This document shows positions 1-7,395 of a stretch of 64,000 bases of DNA, piece after piece; within the stretch, counting starts at the first letter, position 1; every line of letters begins with the position of its first letter. The translations under genes and the position numbers were made by a program. The notes beneath the pieces were generated by a model. It saw only the letters and a list, made by a program, of their open reading frames with translations. It did no database searches and was not told the origin of the DNA. The DNA is from G963665185 sp963665185 (lineage in GTDB: Bacteria > Desulfobacterota > Desulfovibrionia > Desulfovibrionales > Desulfovibrionaceae), in NCBI GenBank assembly GCA_963665185.2, contig CAXXPO010000015.1:195545-259544 (forward strand), written 5' to 3'.

Positions 1-817
1 GGTTGTCGCATTCGTTGGGGATTGTAAGGCCGTTTACCTGAAGCCGAGGTGTTTCGGAGATGTCGGGCGTGAAGACGAATTGACTTGATCTGACGTTCTG
101 CCCGGTCATTGCCGTGGTTATGGCCGCTTCGGTAAAGTCCGACGTGGGGCCGTCCGCCACCTTGGCGCCGTTGCGGATGATGGTCAGCCGCTCGCTGATT
201 TCCAGCATCTCGCGCATCTTGTGGCTGACGAACAGGATGGATATTCCCTGCTTCTGGATGTGCCGGACGATGTCGAAGAGGTTGGCAACCTCTTTGCCGG
301 TCAGGGCCGTTGTGGGTTCGTCCATGATGATCAGCCGGGCGTCGAACATCAGGGCCTTGGCAATGGCCACCAGCTGTTTGCCGGAAACAGGGAGGTCGTC
401 CACCAGGGCGTGCAGGTCCAGGTCTATGTGCAGCTGGTCCAATGCCTTGGCGGCAATGGCGTAGGTTTCCCGCCAGTTCACGAAAATTCGATTGTCATGC
501 AGCTGTGCGTTCAGAGCCAGGTTTTCGGCCACGGTCAGGTTGCCGAACAGGGAAAAGTCCTGGTAGATCACCTGGATGCCTCTGCTCAGTGACTGGATGG
601 GCGTGAGCTTGTGAAAGACTTCGCCGCTGATGGATATGGTGCCGGAATCCGGGGTGTAGACCCCGGAGATGACCTTGATAAGCGTTGATTTGCCGGAGCC
701 GTTCTCTCCGGCAAGACAGTGGATTTCCCCCGGCTGGATGGACAGGGACATATCGTTCAGGGCGTGGACCCCGCTGAACGATTTGTGGATGTTTTTCAGT
801 CCCAGAAATTCTGTCAT
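1..817 (-). CDS. Sugar ABC transporter ATP-binding protein, RbsA-like (3' end cut by window edge)
   Basis: The reading frame opens at an ATG (817) and stays open to the left edge, so the C-terminal half is missing. The visible 272 residues form one complete ABC ATPase domain and the start of a second. Walker A reads GENGSGKST, the signature region reads VSGKQLVAIAKAL and Walker B reads LIIMDEPTTAL. Two tandem ABC domains in one chain are typical of the RbsA/MglA/LsrA sugar importers, which energise uptake from the inner face of the membrane. It lies 62 bp after the binding-protein gene on the same strand, so it is very probably the motor of the same importer. The permease genes would lie further left. 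The signature is somewhat unlike the usual LS-GQQQ form, but this subfamily varies there. Confidence 0.9.
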   Translation of the reverse strand, partial: MTEFLGLKNIHKSFSGVHALNDMSLSIQPGEIHCLAGENGSGKSTLIKVISGVYTPDSGTISISGEVFHKLTPIQSLSRGIQVIYQDFSLFGNLTVAENLALNAQLHDNRIFVNWRETYAIAAKALDQLHIDLDLHALVDDLPVSGKQLVAIAKALMFDARLIIMDEPTTALTGKEVANLFDIVRHIQKQGISILFVSHKMREMLEISERLTIIRNGAKVADGPTSDFTEAAITTAMTGQNVRSSQFVFTPDISETPRLQVNGLTIPNECDN

Positions 818-837
818 GCTGCACCTGAAACATCGGA

Positions 838-869
838 TGGACAAGGGATGCCGAGGCACCCCTCGTCCA
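838..869 (-). promoter_or_regulatory. Intercistronic stem-loop between binding-protein and ATPase genes
   Basis: A 15-bp imperfect inverted repeat (13 of 15 paired, 2-nt loop) lies between the stop of the binding-protein gene and the start of the ATPase gene. In the direction of transcription it has no following T-run, so it is not a classic terminator. Similar hairpins after binding-protein genes often protect the upstream mRNA and lower expression of the downstream transporter. That role is inferred here. Confidence 0.5.
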
Positions 870-879
870 TTGTTGTTTT

Positions 880-1929
880 TTAGAAGTTGTACTTGTCCAT
901 GTTTTCCTTGGTCACGCCCACCCAGCCTGCTCCGTACAGAAGGTTCGGCTTTCCTTGGACAGGGGTGATCAGGTCGGTGTAACCGGGCAGTCCGAGGTTC
1001 AGGCCCGCCTTCACCTCATCCTTTTTGCCGTTCAGGACCATGACGGCCAGTTCGTTCATGGCGTATCCGGCCACGGCGGGGTCCCAGAACTGGATGTACT
1101 GGATATCGCCGTTCTTCAGGTATTCGCCGGCCACGGAAACCAGGCCCGTACCGGCAAAGAACAGCTTGCCCTTCAGGTTGCGTTCGGCAATCAGACGACC
1201 GGCACCGGCCGAAGTGGGCATGGGACCACCCACAATACCCTTGAGGTCGGGGTAGGTTGCCAGAACCTCTTTGAGCTTGTTGTAGTCGGTGTTGGCGTCG
1301 TCATAGGTTTCCAGACGGCTGGTGACCATTTCCATCTTGGGGAAGTGCTTTTTCTGGTAGTCGATGGCGCCGTCGATCCATTCGTTCTGGGACTTGGAGG
1401 TCAGGCTGCCCACGGTTCCGACATATTTGCCGGTGCCGCCCATGTACTCGCCCAGAACCTTCATGAGGTTGGCGCCGTAGGCGAAGTTGTCGAATGCCTC
1501 CAGCACGTAGTCCACATTGTTGATGTTGGATGCCTCGTGGGCGATGACCAGGATTCCGCGGTCACGGGCCTTTTTCAGCACCGGTTCCACGGCTTCCACG
1601 GAAAAGGGAACCACGCAGATGGCGTCCACGCCCTGGGCGATGAGGTTCTCGATGATCTGTACCTGGGCGGCGGCATCGGTCTGGCTGGGACCGACCATCC
1701 AGGTATCCTGGCCGGTATCGGCTGCGAATTGCTTTACGCCGTCGCGCATGCGGTCGAACCAGGCGATGCCGTCCACTTTGACCACCGTGGCGATGGAGTA
1801 GCGTTTCCCTGTGCTTTTGGTATCCAGGTCTTTGCGGACCTTGGTGATGTCCACCGGTCCGTCGGAACCGGCAAAGGCCGTCGCCGCGAACAAAAAGGTC
1901 ATGACCAGAGCGAAACAAAGTTTTTTCAT
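880..1929 (-). CDS. Periplasmic sugar-binding protein, LsrB/RhaS-like
   Basis: This is a 349-residue exported binding protein of the periplasmic-binding-protein-1 fold (PF13407 type). It has an N-terminal signal peptide (MKKLCFALV..., probable cleavage after TAFA). The body carries the alternating pattern of ribose/AI-2 binding proteins and a tail (TKENMDKYNF) like that of LsrB. The start chosen is the ATG at 1929: an AGGAGG lies just upstream and would be inside the protein if the ATG at 1944 were used. The ligand cannot be read from the sequence. LsrB-like proteins bind AI-2, rhamnose or other sugars. The adjacent deoC and DeoR-type operators point to a deoxyribose- or nucleoside-derived sugar, or to AI-2. 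The gene follows deoC by 59 bp in the same orientation. Confidence 0.88.
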   Translation of the reverse strand: MKKLCFALVMTFLFAATAFAGSDGPVDITKVRKDLDTKSTGKRYSIATVVKVDGIAWFDRMRDGVKQFAADTGQDTWMVGPSQTDAAAQVQIIENLIAQGVDAICVVPFSVEAVEPVLKKARDRGILVIAHEASNINNVDYVLEAFDNFAYGANLMKVLGEYMGGTGKYVGTVGSLTSKSQNEWIDGAIDYQKKHFPKMEMVTSRLETYDDANTDYNKLKEVLATYPDLKGIVGGPMPTSAGAGRLIAERNLKGKLFFAGTGLVSVAGEYLKNGDIQYIQFWDPAVAGYAMNELAVMVLNGKKDEVKAGLNLGLPGYTDLITPVQGKPNLLYGAGWVGVTKENMDKYNF

Positions 1930-1988
1930 CCCCAACCTCCTCATACTAGGCTAAAATGATGGAACATATCGTAATCACACATTGCTTC

Positions 1989-2672
1989 TTAATATGAGGC
2001 GGCGGTTTCGCCTCCGGTAACAAGGGCCACCCCGGAACTGGTGCCCAGGCGGTCCGCGCCCGCTTCGATCATGGCCTTGGCGTCCCGGATGGAGCGGACT
2101 CCGCCGGAAGCCTTGACCTGCATGGTCTGGCCCACGGTTTCCCGCATCAGGCGGACGTCTTCGACGGTTGCGCCGCCGTGGCCGAATCCGGTGGAAGTCT
2201 TAACAAAATCAGCCCCTGCCTTCTTGCTCAGGCGGCAGGCCAGAACCTTTTCCTCGTCCGAGAGCAGGCCGGTCTCGATGATCACTTTCAACAGTGCGCT
2301 TCCGCAGGCCTTCTTGACTTGGCGGATATCGTTTTCGACGTATTCCTCCCGTCCTTCCTTGAGCGCGCCGATATGGATGACCATGTCTATTTCATGGGCG
2401 CCGTCCCCCACGGCGATCCTGGTTTCGGCAACTTTTGCCCCGGTGCTTGCCGCGCCGAGGGGGAATCCGATGACGCAGCAGGTCTTGACGCCGCTTCCGG
2501 CCAGGGTTTCGGAAACCAGGCCGGCAAAGGACGAATTGACGCACACGGAGCAGAATTTGAACTCGCGCGCTTCGGCGCACAAGGTGCGTATTTCTTCCTG
2601 GCTTGCGTCCGGTTTGAGCAGGGTGTGGTCGATATATGGAGCCAAAGACGATATTGGTTTGGAGTCCGACAT
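1989..2672 (-). CDS. deoC: Deoxyribose-phosphate aldolase
   Basis: This 227-residue class I aldolase cleaves 2-deoxyribose-5-phosphate to glyceraldehyde-3-phosphate and acetaldehyde in the cytoplasm. Family hallmarks are present: IDHTLLKP near the N-terminus, the Schiff-base lysine in ADFVKTSTGF (about residue 160) and the second lysine in QVKASGGVR (about 190). The length is typical of DeoC. It is the first gene of the leftward cluster and has its own promoter and operator upstream. Its position beside an LsrB-like binding protein also recalls LsrF of AI-2 operons, but the motifs fit DeoC better. Confidence 0.95.
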   Translation of the reverse strand: MSDSKPISSLAPYIDHTLLKPDASQEEIRTLCAEAREFKFCSVCVNSSFAGLVSETLAGSGVKTCCVIGFPLGAASTGAKVAETRIAVGDGAHEIDMVIHIGALKEGREEYVENDIRQVKKACGSALLKVIIETGLLSDEEKVLACRLSKKAGADFVKTSTGFGHGGATVEDVRLMRETVGQTMQVKASGGVRSIRDAKAMIEAGADRLGTSSGVALVTGGETAASY

Positions 2673-2710
2673 GTTGCCCTCGTGTATTTGATGAAAAAGT
2701 AACTTTTACG

Positions 2711-2726
2711 TGTTAATATCGTAACA
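2711..2726. promoter_or_regulatory. DeoR-type operator 1
   Basis: The 16-bp palindrome TGTTAATATCGTAACA has perfect 5-bp arms and a 6-bp centre. The arms and spacing match the Escherichia coli DeoR operator TGTTAGAATTCTAACA (established knowledge). It overlaps the -10 box of the deoC promoter, so bound repressor would block deoC transcription. Confidence 0.75.
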
Positions 2727-2741
2727 TTTTATGCAGGTCAA
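2713..2741 (-). promoter_or_regulatory. Sigma70-type promoter of deoC
   Basis: On the minus strand, TTGACC (2741-2736) is followed after a 17-bp spacer by TATTAA (2718-2713), giving near-consensus -35 and -10 boxes about 40 bp before the deoC start. The -10 box lies inside operator 1. Confidence 0.7.
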
Positions 2742-2770
2742 CCCATGCCAGAAAAAGTGGAGTCTTTCTT

Positions 2771-2786
2771 TGTTACTTTTATAACA
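2771..2786. promoter_or_regulatory. DeoR-type operator 2
   Basis: TGTTACTTTTATAACA has the same TGTTA-N6-TAACA layout as operators 1 and 3. It starts 60 bp from operator 1, between the two divergent genes, so it could serve either direction or support looping. Confidence 0.7.
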
Positions 2787-2849
2787 GGAAGTTTATGGCG
2801 GAAGCATCGAGTTTTAGGAGGACTTGTCAATAAGGCGCAGATATGCAAA

Positions 2850-2865
2850 TGTTAGATGTATAACA
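2850..2865. promoter_or_regulatory. DeoR-type operator 3
   Basis: TGTTAGATGTATAACA is a third perfect-arm copy. It ends 16 bp before the likely ATG of the regulator gene, which suggests autorepression. Confidence 0.7.
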
Positions 2866-2881
2866 TTGTTTGAGGTGGCGG

Positions 2882-3658
2882 ATGTTCGAACGCAGAAAAA
2901 AACGGCTGGATACGATCAGGACGCTTCTGGAACGACAGGGCGCAATTCATTTGAAGAGCGCCGCGGAAACGCTTGAGGTTTCGGAAATGACTGTACGCCG
3001 CGACATTGCCGCCTCCAGGACGGAGTTGGCGTATCTGGGGGGATATATCATTTCCGGCAAGAGTCTGCCGGGAAACTCCGAATATAAAATGAATACCGAG
3101 GTGGACCGCAATACCCGCACCAAGGAGATGGTCGGCAGAATCGCGGCCTCCCTGGTCGAGCAGGGGGATACGGTTTTCATCGACTGCGGTACCACCACGC
3201 CGCATATCGTGTCCGCGCTGCCCGAGGATCTGTCCCTGACGCTGGTCTGCCATGCGCTGAATATCGCCAACCTTGCGGCCCGGTTGCCCAAGGTGAAGCT
3301 CATCCTGCTTGGCGGCATCTATTATGCCAACACCATGGTCTTCAAAAGCGATCCCGGCCTGACCATGCTGGAGCAGGTGGCCATCAACAAGGCCTTTGTT
3401 TCCGCGGGCGGTATCCATGCACAGCGTGGTTTGACCTGCTCCCATTTTTACGAGGTGGACATCAAGCAGGCGGTAATGCGCAATGCCGTAACCCGCTACA
3501 TCGTGGCGGATTCGAGTAAATTTTCCCTGGTCAAACCTGCCTGCTTCGCTTCATTGCCCGAAGCCGGAACAATCGTCACCAATCCCGACATTCCCGACGA
3601 ATACCGCCGTGTTCTGGATGAACTTCAACTGGAAACGATAACCTCGTCCACCAGATGA
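2882..3658 (+). CDS. DeoR-family transcriptional regulator
   Basis: This 258-residue protein has an N-terminal DeoR-type winged helix (RRKKRLDTIRTLLERQ, then the recognition helix in VSEMTVRRDI) and a C-terminal DeoRC sugar-phosphate sensor domain with the family's DCGTTTPHI and GGI motifs. The start chosen is the ATG at 2882, 6 nt after a GAGG. An in-frame TTG at 2870 has no better ribosome site and lies next to operator 3. It is divergent from deoC, and three TGTTA-N6-TAACA palindromes lie in the shared upstream region. It therefore probably represses both itself and the deoC-transporter operon and is released by a sugar phosphate, perhaps deoxyribose-5-phosphate as in E. coli. The ligand is inferred. 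Confidence 0.9.
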   Translation: MFERRKKRLDTIRTLLERQGAIHLKSAAETLEVSEMTVRRDIAASRTELAYLGGYIISGKSLPGNSEYKMNTEVDRNTRTKEMVGRIAASLVEQGDTVFIDCGTTTPHIVSALPEDLSLTLVCHALNIANLAARLPKVKLILLGGIYYANTMVFKSDPGLTMLEQVAINKAFVSAGGIHAQRGLTCSHFYEVDIKQAVMRNAVTRYIVADSSKFSLVKPACFASLPEAGTIVTNPDIPDEYRRVLDELQLETITSSTR

Positions 3659-4080
3659 TCCGCGCCGTTCCCCGTGTTCAGGCCAGCAGGAAGGGCGGGT
3701 GTGCATGCTTGCCTTGCGGACCGGAGCGGTCTGCCGGTTTTCCTGCCGACAAGAATTGATGAATACTCCGCAATAAAGGAGTCAGAGGCGGACTCGGACT
3801 GATTCCAGACCAGGTTCGGTAACTGAAATTGTTTTTGCTGCTTTCATTGTGTTCACCTGGATCTATTCGACCGGATGCTATCAGGTGATAAAAGTCCGCA
3901 TGCCACCGTGCTGTATCCGATTGCATACAATCCGGGAGGATTGCAGCGAATTTGAGCTTGTTGTACGCGATCGGATACCTTGGGGCAGGGAAGTATGGTC
4001 ACAAGAAAAAGTCGAGGTGCAGGACTTCAAACGCGTACATTCGATGGATGGGGTATTATTGGGACATATCCCGTCCCGAA
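3659..4080. other. Gene-free stretch with an 18-bp inverted repeat pair
   Basis: No convincing gene was seen between the regulator and the tRNA-Leu remnant. The one clear structure is an inverted repeat: GTATCCGATTGCATACAA at 3913-3930 and its near complement at 3961-3978 (16 of 18 positions match), with a 30-bp spacer. It has no T-run, so it looks more like paired protein-binding sites or an RNA hairpin than a terminator. Confidence 0.5.
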
Positions 4081-4130
4081 ACAAAAAAGAAAGGGTTGCA
4101 TGCTTTTCAGTAAAATGCATGCAACCCTTT
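4081..4130 (-). terminator. Original terminator of tRNA-Leu, now stranded beside the left att site
   Basis: A perfect 14-bp stem (4090-4103 with 4117-4130) is followed on the minus strand by TCTTTTTTG. It lies just past the duplicated tRNA 3' end, where the chromosomal tRNA terminator would have been before the element inserted. Confidence 0.75.
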
Positions 4131-4137
4131 GAAATTC

Positions 4138-4197
4138 TTCTGGTACCCGGAGCGGGATTTGAACCCGCACAGTATTGCTACCGAGGGATTTTAAGTC
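4138..4197. repeat. Left attachment site (tRNA-Leu 3' end remnant)
   Basis: These 60 bases are identical to 19798-19857. They contain the 3' half of tRNA-Leu on the minus strand, from the anticodon loop through the variable arm, T arm and CCA. The D arm and 5' acceptor strand are absent, so this copy is not a functional tRNA. Identity stops abruptly after TTAAGTC. Confidence 0.92.
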
Positions 4198-4316
4198 TTT
4201 ATATTTTATGATCATATGGTGTCATATAATAGAAATAACATCTTGACATAAAAAGAACTTTTAAGAATATTCTTTCCATTGCCTATCACCTGTTTTCCCC
4301 TTATTTCAGCTAAAAA

Positions 4317-4336
4317 GTGGGGACTATGTGGGGACA
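4317..4336. repeat. Putative integrase arm-type sites, left end
   Basis: GTGGGGACTATGTGGGGACA contains two direct GTGGGGAC units 11 bp apart. An 18-bp core (4319-4336) recurs exactly at 19711-19728 near the other end of the element. Short direct repeats close to both att sites are typical of arm-type binding sites of tyrosine recombinases. The role is inferred. Confidence 0.5.
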
Positions 4337-4351
4337 GAAAGTGGAGAGAGT

Positions 4352-5497
4352 ATGCCCAAAAATCGCTGGAACCAGACTACATTTCCCGGGGTGCGTTACC
4401 GGGAACATCCGGATCGTAAGCACGGTCTCAGAAAGGATAGGTACTTCACAGTACGCTATCAAAAAGACGGCAAACGCCAGGAGGCCGGACTGGGGTGGGC
4501 CAGCGAGGGGTGGACCGCGGAAAGTGCCTTCGGCGAACTCTCCAAACTGAAAAAGGCTGCCGTCACTGGGGAAGGACCTTCGAATCTTCGAGAAAAGCGG
4601 CAAGCTGCTGAACATCGGAAAAAAGAAAATGCTGCCCGTGAGATCACGCTTTCCGCCTATTGGGAACGGCACTACTTACCTCATGCCCAAAGAATCAAAA
4701 AGAAATCCTGGGACAAGGAAGAGAGCCATTATCGTCATCACCTGTACCCGTTTCTTGGGGATATGCCGTTATGCCAGATCGCAGTACGCCATTGGGATGA
4801 ACTGGTTGGCAGATTAAATCAGGCTGGCCTTTCAGCGCGGTCCGTGGAGTATATTACTGGTACGCTTCGGCGTATAATGAAACACGCCTACGAGCGGGGT
4901 GTCGTCAGTTCGCTGCCCCCTTCAGGGAAACGCATTGGAGCCACTGCACCTGCCAACAATCGTCGGATGCGCGTGATTCTTCCCTATGAGAAAGAAGCTT
5001 TGCTTAATTTTTTGCTGGCAACGGATGTCCATGCCTGGCGTATTACGCAATTTACCTTCCTGACGGGATGCCGAGCCAGTGAGGCCTTTGGGCTGGAATG
5101 GCGCAATGTGTCTGATGCATTCATTCAGTTTGAAAACACAAAAAATGCCGACTCCAGAAAAATACCAATAGGCACTTCCCTAAAGGCTGTTTTTGCTTCC
5201 CTGGAGCGAGGCAGACCAACAGATCGGGTTTTTCTGAATAAGAAAGGGATGCCTTATACATCTGCTCCGCCTGCATTCAAAACGGCAGTTCGAAATTTGG
5301 AGCTCAACGCGGAACGCGAGCAGCTGGACAGGATTTCCTTCCATAGCATACGGCATACAGTGGCTACGGAGTTAGCCAAGCATCTTGATCTTCGTTCTCT
5401 AATGGACATCATGGGGTGGCGTGTTCCGGCAATGGCCTTGCGCTATATGCATGGCAACGAGGACGCTACCCTGGCTGCTTTGGAAAAGCTCGGGTAG
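4352..5497 (+). CDS. int: Tyrosine recombinase (element integrase)
   Basis: This 381-residue phage-type integrase catalyses site-specific insertion and excision at tRNA-Leu. The catalytic residues are all visible: Arg in TGCRASEAFGLEW (about residue 241), the HxxR box in HSIRHT (Arg about 334), a conserved GW position, and the nucleophilic Tyr in LRYMH (about 365). The N-terminal part holds an arm-binding-like region and a SAM-like core-binding domain (about 105-200). The start is placed at ATG 4352, right after GGAGAG; an in-frame GTG at 4328 lies inside the putative arm sites. The gene reads away from the left att site. All key residues are intact, so the enzyme is probably active. Confidence 0.93.
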   Translation: MPKNRWNQTTFPGVRYREHPDRKHGLRKDRYFTVRYQKDGKRQEAGLGWASEGWTAESAFGELSKLKKAAVTGEGPSNLREKRQAAEHRKKENAAREITLSAYWERHYLPHAQRIKKKSWDKEESHYRHHLYPFLGDMPLCQIAVRHWDELVGRLNQAGLSARSVEYITGTLRRIMKHAYERGVVSSLPPSGKRIGATAPANNRRMRVILPYEKEALLNFLLATDVHAWRITQFTFLTGCRASEAFGLEWRNVSDAFIQFENTKNADSRKIPIGTSLKAVFASLERGRPTDRVFLNKKGMPYTSAPPAFKTAVRNLELNAEREQLDRISFHSIRHTVATELAKHLDLRSLMDIMGWRVPAMALRYMHGNEDATLAALEKLG

Positions 5498-5577
5498 CTT
5501 ACAGTATCTTGTTGCGCAGCTTGCCCGGACAACTGGAGCAGGTTATTCATTGCCCAGAGCAAATTACGGGGTATGTA

Positions 5578-6714
5578 ATGAAATTTGAAGAATACGTCTC
5601 GGGGACGAAGGTCCAGCAATACCAATATAAGAGCTTTCTCCCTTCCCTTATCAATATGGAGTGGATGTGGGAGGACCCACGCATCAACCGGCTTCTGGAA
5701 GAGGCTAGTGCCGCGCTTGCCGAGTTGAATGCCTACTCCCGTTTTGCGCCCGACGTGGATCGGTACATTCGGATGCATGTTGTTAAAGAGGCCAATACCT
5801 CCAGTAAGATCGAGGGAACCCGGACCGAGATGGATGATGTTCTTCGTGATCGTCTTCATGTAGCGGAGGAAATACGGGACGATTGGCAGGAAGTTCAAAA
5901 TTACATCCAGGCCATGCATGCCGCGATTGGGTCTCTTGAAACGCTGCCGCTTTCCATGCGCCTTCTCCGGGAAACACATGCCATACTCATGGAAGGGGTG
6001 CGAGGAGAGCATAAAACTCCCGGAGAAGTTCGGCGCACGCAAAATTGGATAGGTGGAGCTTCCATTTCCGATGCCGTTTTTATCCCGCCGCATATTGAGG
6101 CACTGCCGGAATTGCTTACCGATCTCGAACGCTTTTGGCATAATGACAAGATCAACACGCCACATCTGATACGCATTGCCATAAGTCATTACCAGTTTGA
6201 GACCATACACCCGTTTCTTGATGGGAATGGCCGAATCGGGCGCCTGCTGATCACATTGTATCTGATGAGTGAGAAGATGTTGGCAAAGCCTTGCTTGTAC
6301 CTTTCGGCGTATATTGAGAAGCACAAGGGGCAATATTACGACGCGCTTACAACCGTACGCGAGTCCAACGATATGGGGCAGTGGGTACGCTTTTTTCTTG
6401 TAGCGGTGAGTGAAACCGCCCGGAAAGGGTTGGCTACGTTCCAGAGTTTGATGGAATTGCGGCAGGACATGAATAATCGGATTATGGACTTGGGAGCGCG
6501 TATGGGAAATGGGGCGCGACTTCTGGAGGGCCTCTATGACACGCCCATCGTGACTCCCGCAGGAGTGCGTGACCATCTGGAGGTCAGTTATCCAACCGCC
6601 ACCGGGCTGATTGAAGATTTTGTGAGGCTCGGCATCCTTGTCGAGTCCACAGGGCAAAAGCGCAACCGTGAGTATGTGTTTAAAGAGTACTACGAGTTGT
6701 TTGACGAAAATTAG
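5578..6714 (+). CDS. Fic-family protein (class II AMPylator)
   Basis: This 378-residue protein carries the Fic catalytic motif HPFLDGNGRIGR (residues 211-222), which transfers AMP, or more rarely another group, to target hydroxyls. Upstream, SSKIEG (about 75-80) fits the inhibitory [ST]xxxE[GN] helix. Its location N-terminal to the Fic core makes this a class II, self-inhibited Fic. A winged-helix-like C-terminus follows (TPAGVRDHLEVSYPTATGLIEDFVRLGIL). The start is ATG 5578, since the frame upstream overlaps the integrase gene. No separate antitoxin gene is present, as expected for class II. Within a mobile element it may act as a stabilising or defensive toxin. The target is unknown. Confidence 0.92.
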   Translation: MKFEEYVSGTKVQQYQYKSFLPSLINMEWMWEDPRINRLLEEASAALAELNAYSRFAPDVDRYIRMHVVKEANTSSKIEGTRTEMDDVLRDRLHVAEEIRDDWQEVQNYIQAMHAAIGSLETLPLSMRLLRETHAILMEGVRGEHKTPGEVRRTQNWIGGASISDAVFIPPHIEALPELLTDLERFWHNDKINTPHLIRIAISHYQFETIHPFLDGNGRIGRLLITLYLMSEKMLAKPCLYLSAYIEKHKGQYYDALTTVRESNDMGQWVRFFLVAVSETARKGLATFQSLMELRQDMNNRIMDLGARMGNGARLLEGLYDTPIVTPAGVRDHLEVSYPTATGLIEDFVRLGILVESTGQKRNREYVFKEYYELFDEN

Positions 6715-6715
6715 G

Positions 6716-6805
6716 TTATTAAAGATTTCAGGGGAAAATTTGAATAGCCAAAATCTTATTAAAGTTTTTAGCCGAAATCTTTAATAAGGCTCTGGCGTAT
6801 TAAAG
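6716..6805. promoter_or_regulatory. TTATTAAAG repeat cluster downstream of fic
   Basis: Four 9-mers lie within 90 bp: TTATTAAAG at 6716 and 6756, its inverse CTTTAATAA at 6779, and GTATTAAAG at 6797. The middle pair forms a perfect 10-bp inverted repeat (6755-6764 with 6779-6788) around a 14-bp centre. There is no terminator T-run. The cluster looks like binding sites for a regulator, possibly the winged helix of the neighbouring Fic protein. This is inference. Confidence 0.45.
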
Positions 6806-6909
6806 TTGCCTTGAATAAGGGCGTAGGCTTTTGTCACGGCCCGTCCCACCACCCTTGCCGTCCCATTTGTGGCAGGGACGGAAGGGGGGTGGGGACGGAG
6901 GCCAACTTT

Positions 6910-7395
6910 TTATCGCAAACTCCAGATAACAAAACTTGCCGTCAACATGCTGGCAAAGAGCGAGCTCATCACTGGCGTCCAGAGTGCCCAGCGGCTGAGG
7001 TGCCGCTGCATGTCCGATGTTTCGTCGAACACCTGGTGCGCTCTTGTGGCTGCCTGCTCGCAACGCTGGGCGCAAAGCTCGATGCGTCCGGTGACGTTTC
7101 CGACCACCTCAGCGGGATAGTTCCTCACCTCGCGAGCGGATCGCTCGACTGTTTTTGCCGCTTCTCTGGTTGAATCCCTCACGTGTTTCAGCAAGGCCAT
7201 GGTTTCCCCAAAGCTGGACGCCTTGTAGTGCTCTCGTTCGCTGATCAATTCCAAGAGCACTTCCAATTCCTCCCGGTGCTCCGGGGACATCATTTTGGGG
7301 CTGCAGCTCTTGCGAGGCATGTGCTTCTCCTCCAACCAGTCCGGGGCTTGGTTCGCGTCGTTGCTCAATCGTTTCACCATGTCTGTCTTGCTCAT
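6910..7395 (-). CDS. MobB-like mobilization accessory protein
   Basis: This 161-residue protein is mostly helical and polar, with a single hydrophobic segment at the very C-terminus (VMSSLFASMLTASFVIW). That suggests a membrane-anchored accessory protein. The start at 7395 has an excellent ribosome site (AGAGGAG, 6-nt spacing). The gene begins inside the 3' part of the relaxase gene in another frame and overlaps it by almost 290 bp. Plasmid RSF1010 also encodes its membrane-associated MobB within mobA in another frame, so the arrangement supports a mobilization role. No specific family motif was recognised. Confidence 0.65.
   Translation of the reverse strand: MSKTDMVKRLSNDANQAPDWLEEKHMPRKSCSPKMMSPEHREELEVLLELISEREHYKASSFGETMALLKHVRDSTREAAKTVERSAREVRNYPAEVVGNVTGRIELCAQRCEQAATRAHQVFDETSDMQRHLSRWALWTPVMSSLFASMLTASFVIWSLR

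Noticed and set aside
955..1959. Long plus-strand frame opposite the LsrB-like gene (334 codons)
   Set aside because: It is a mirror of the real minus-strand gene, rich in G, H and V as antisense GC-rich frames are, and has no family features or ribosome site.
4141..4204. A second tRNA-Leu at the left end
   Set aside because: The 5' acceptor strand and D arm are missing; it is only the att remnant.
3849..4211. Frames of about 120 codons across the two tRNA-Leu att copies (also 19526-19822)
   Set aside because: They are translated from tRNA 3' sequence and terminators and share residues only because the DNA is repeated.
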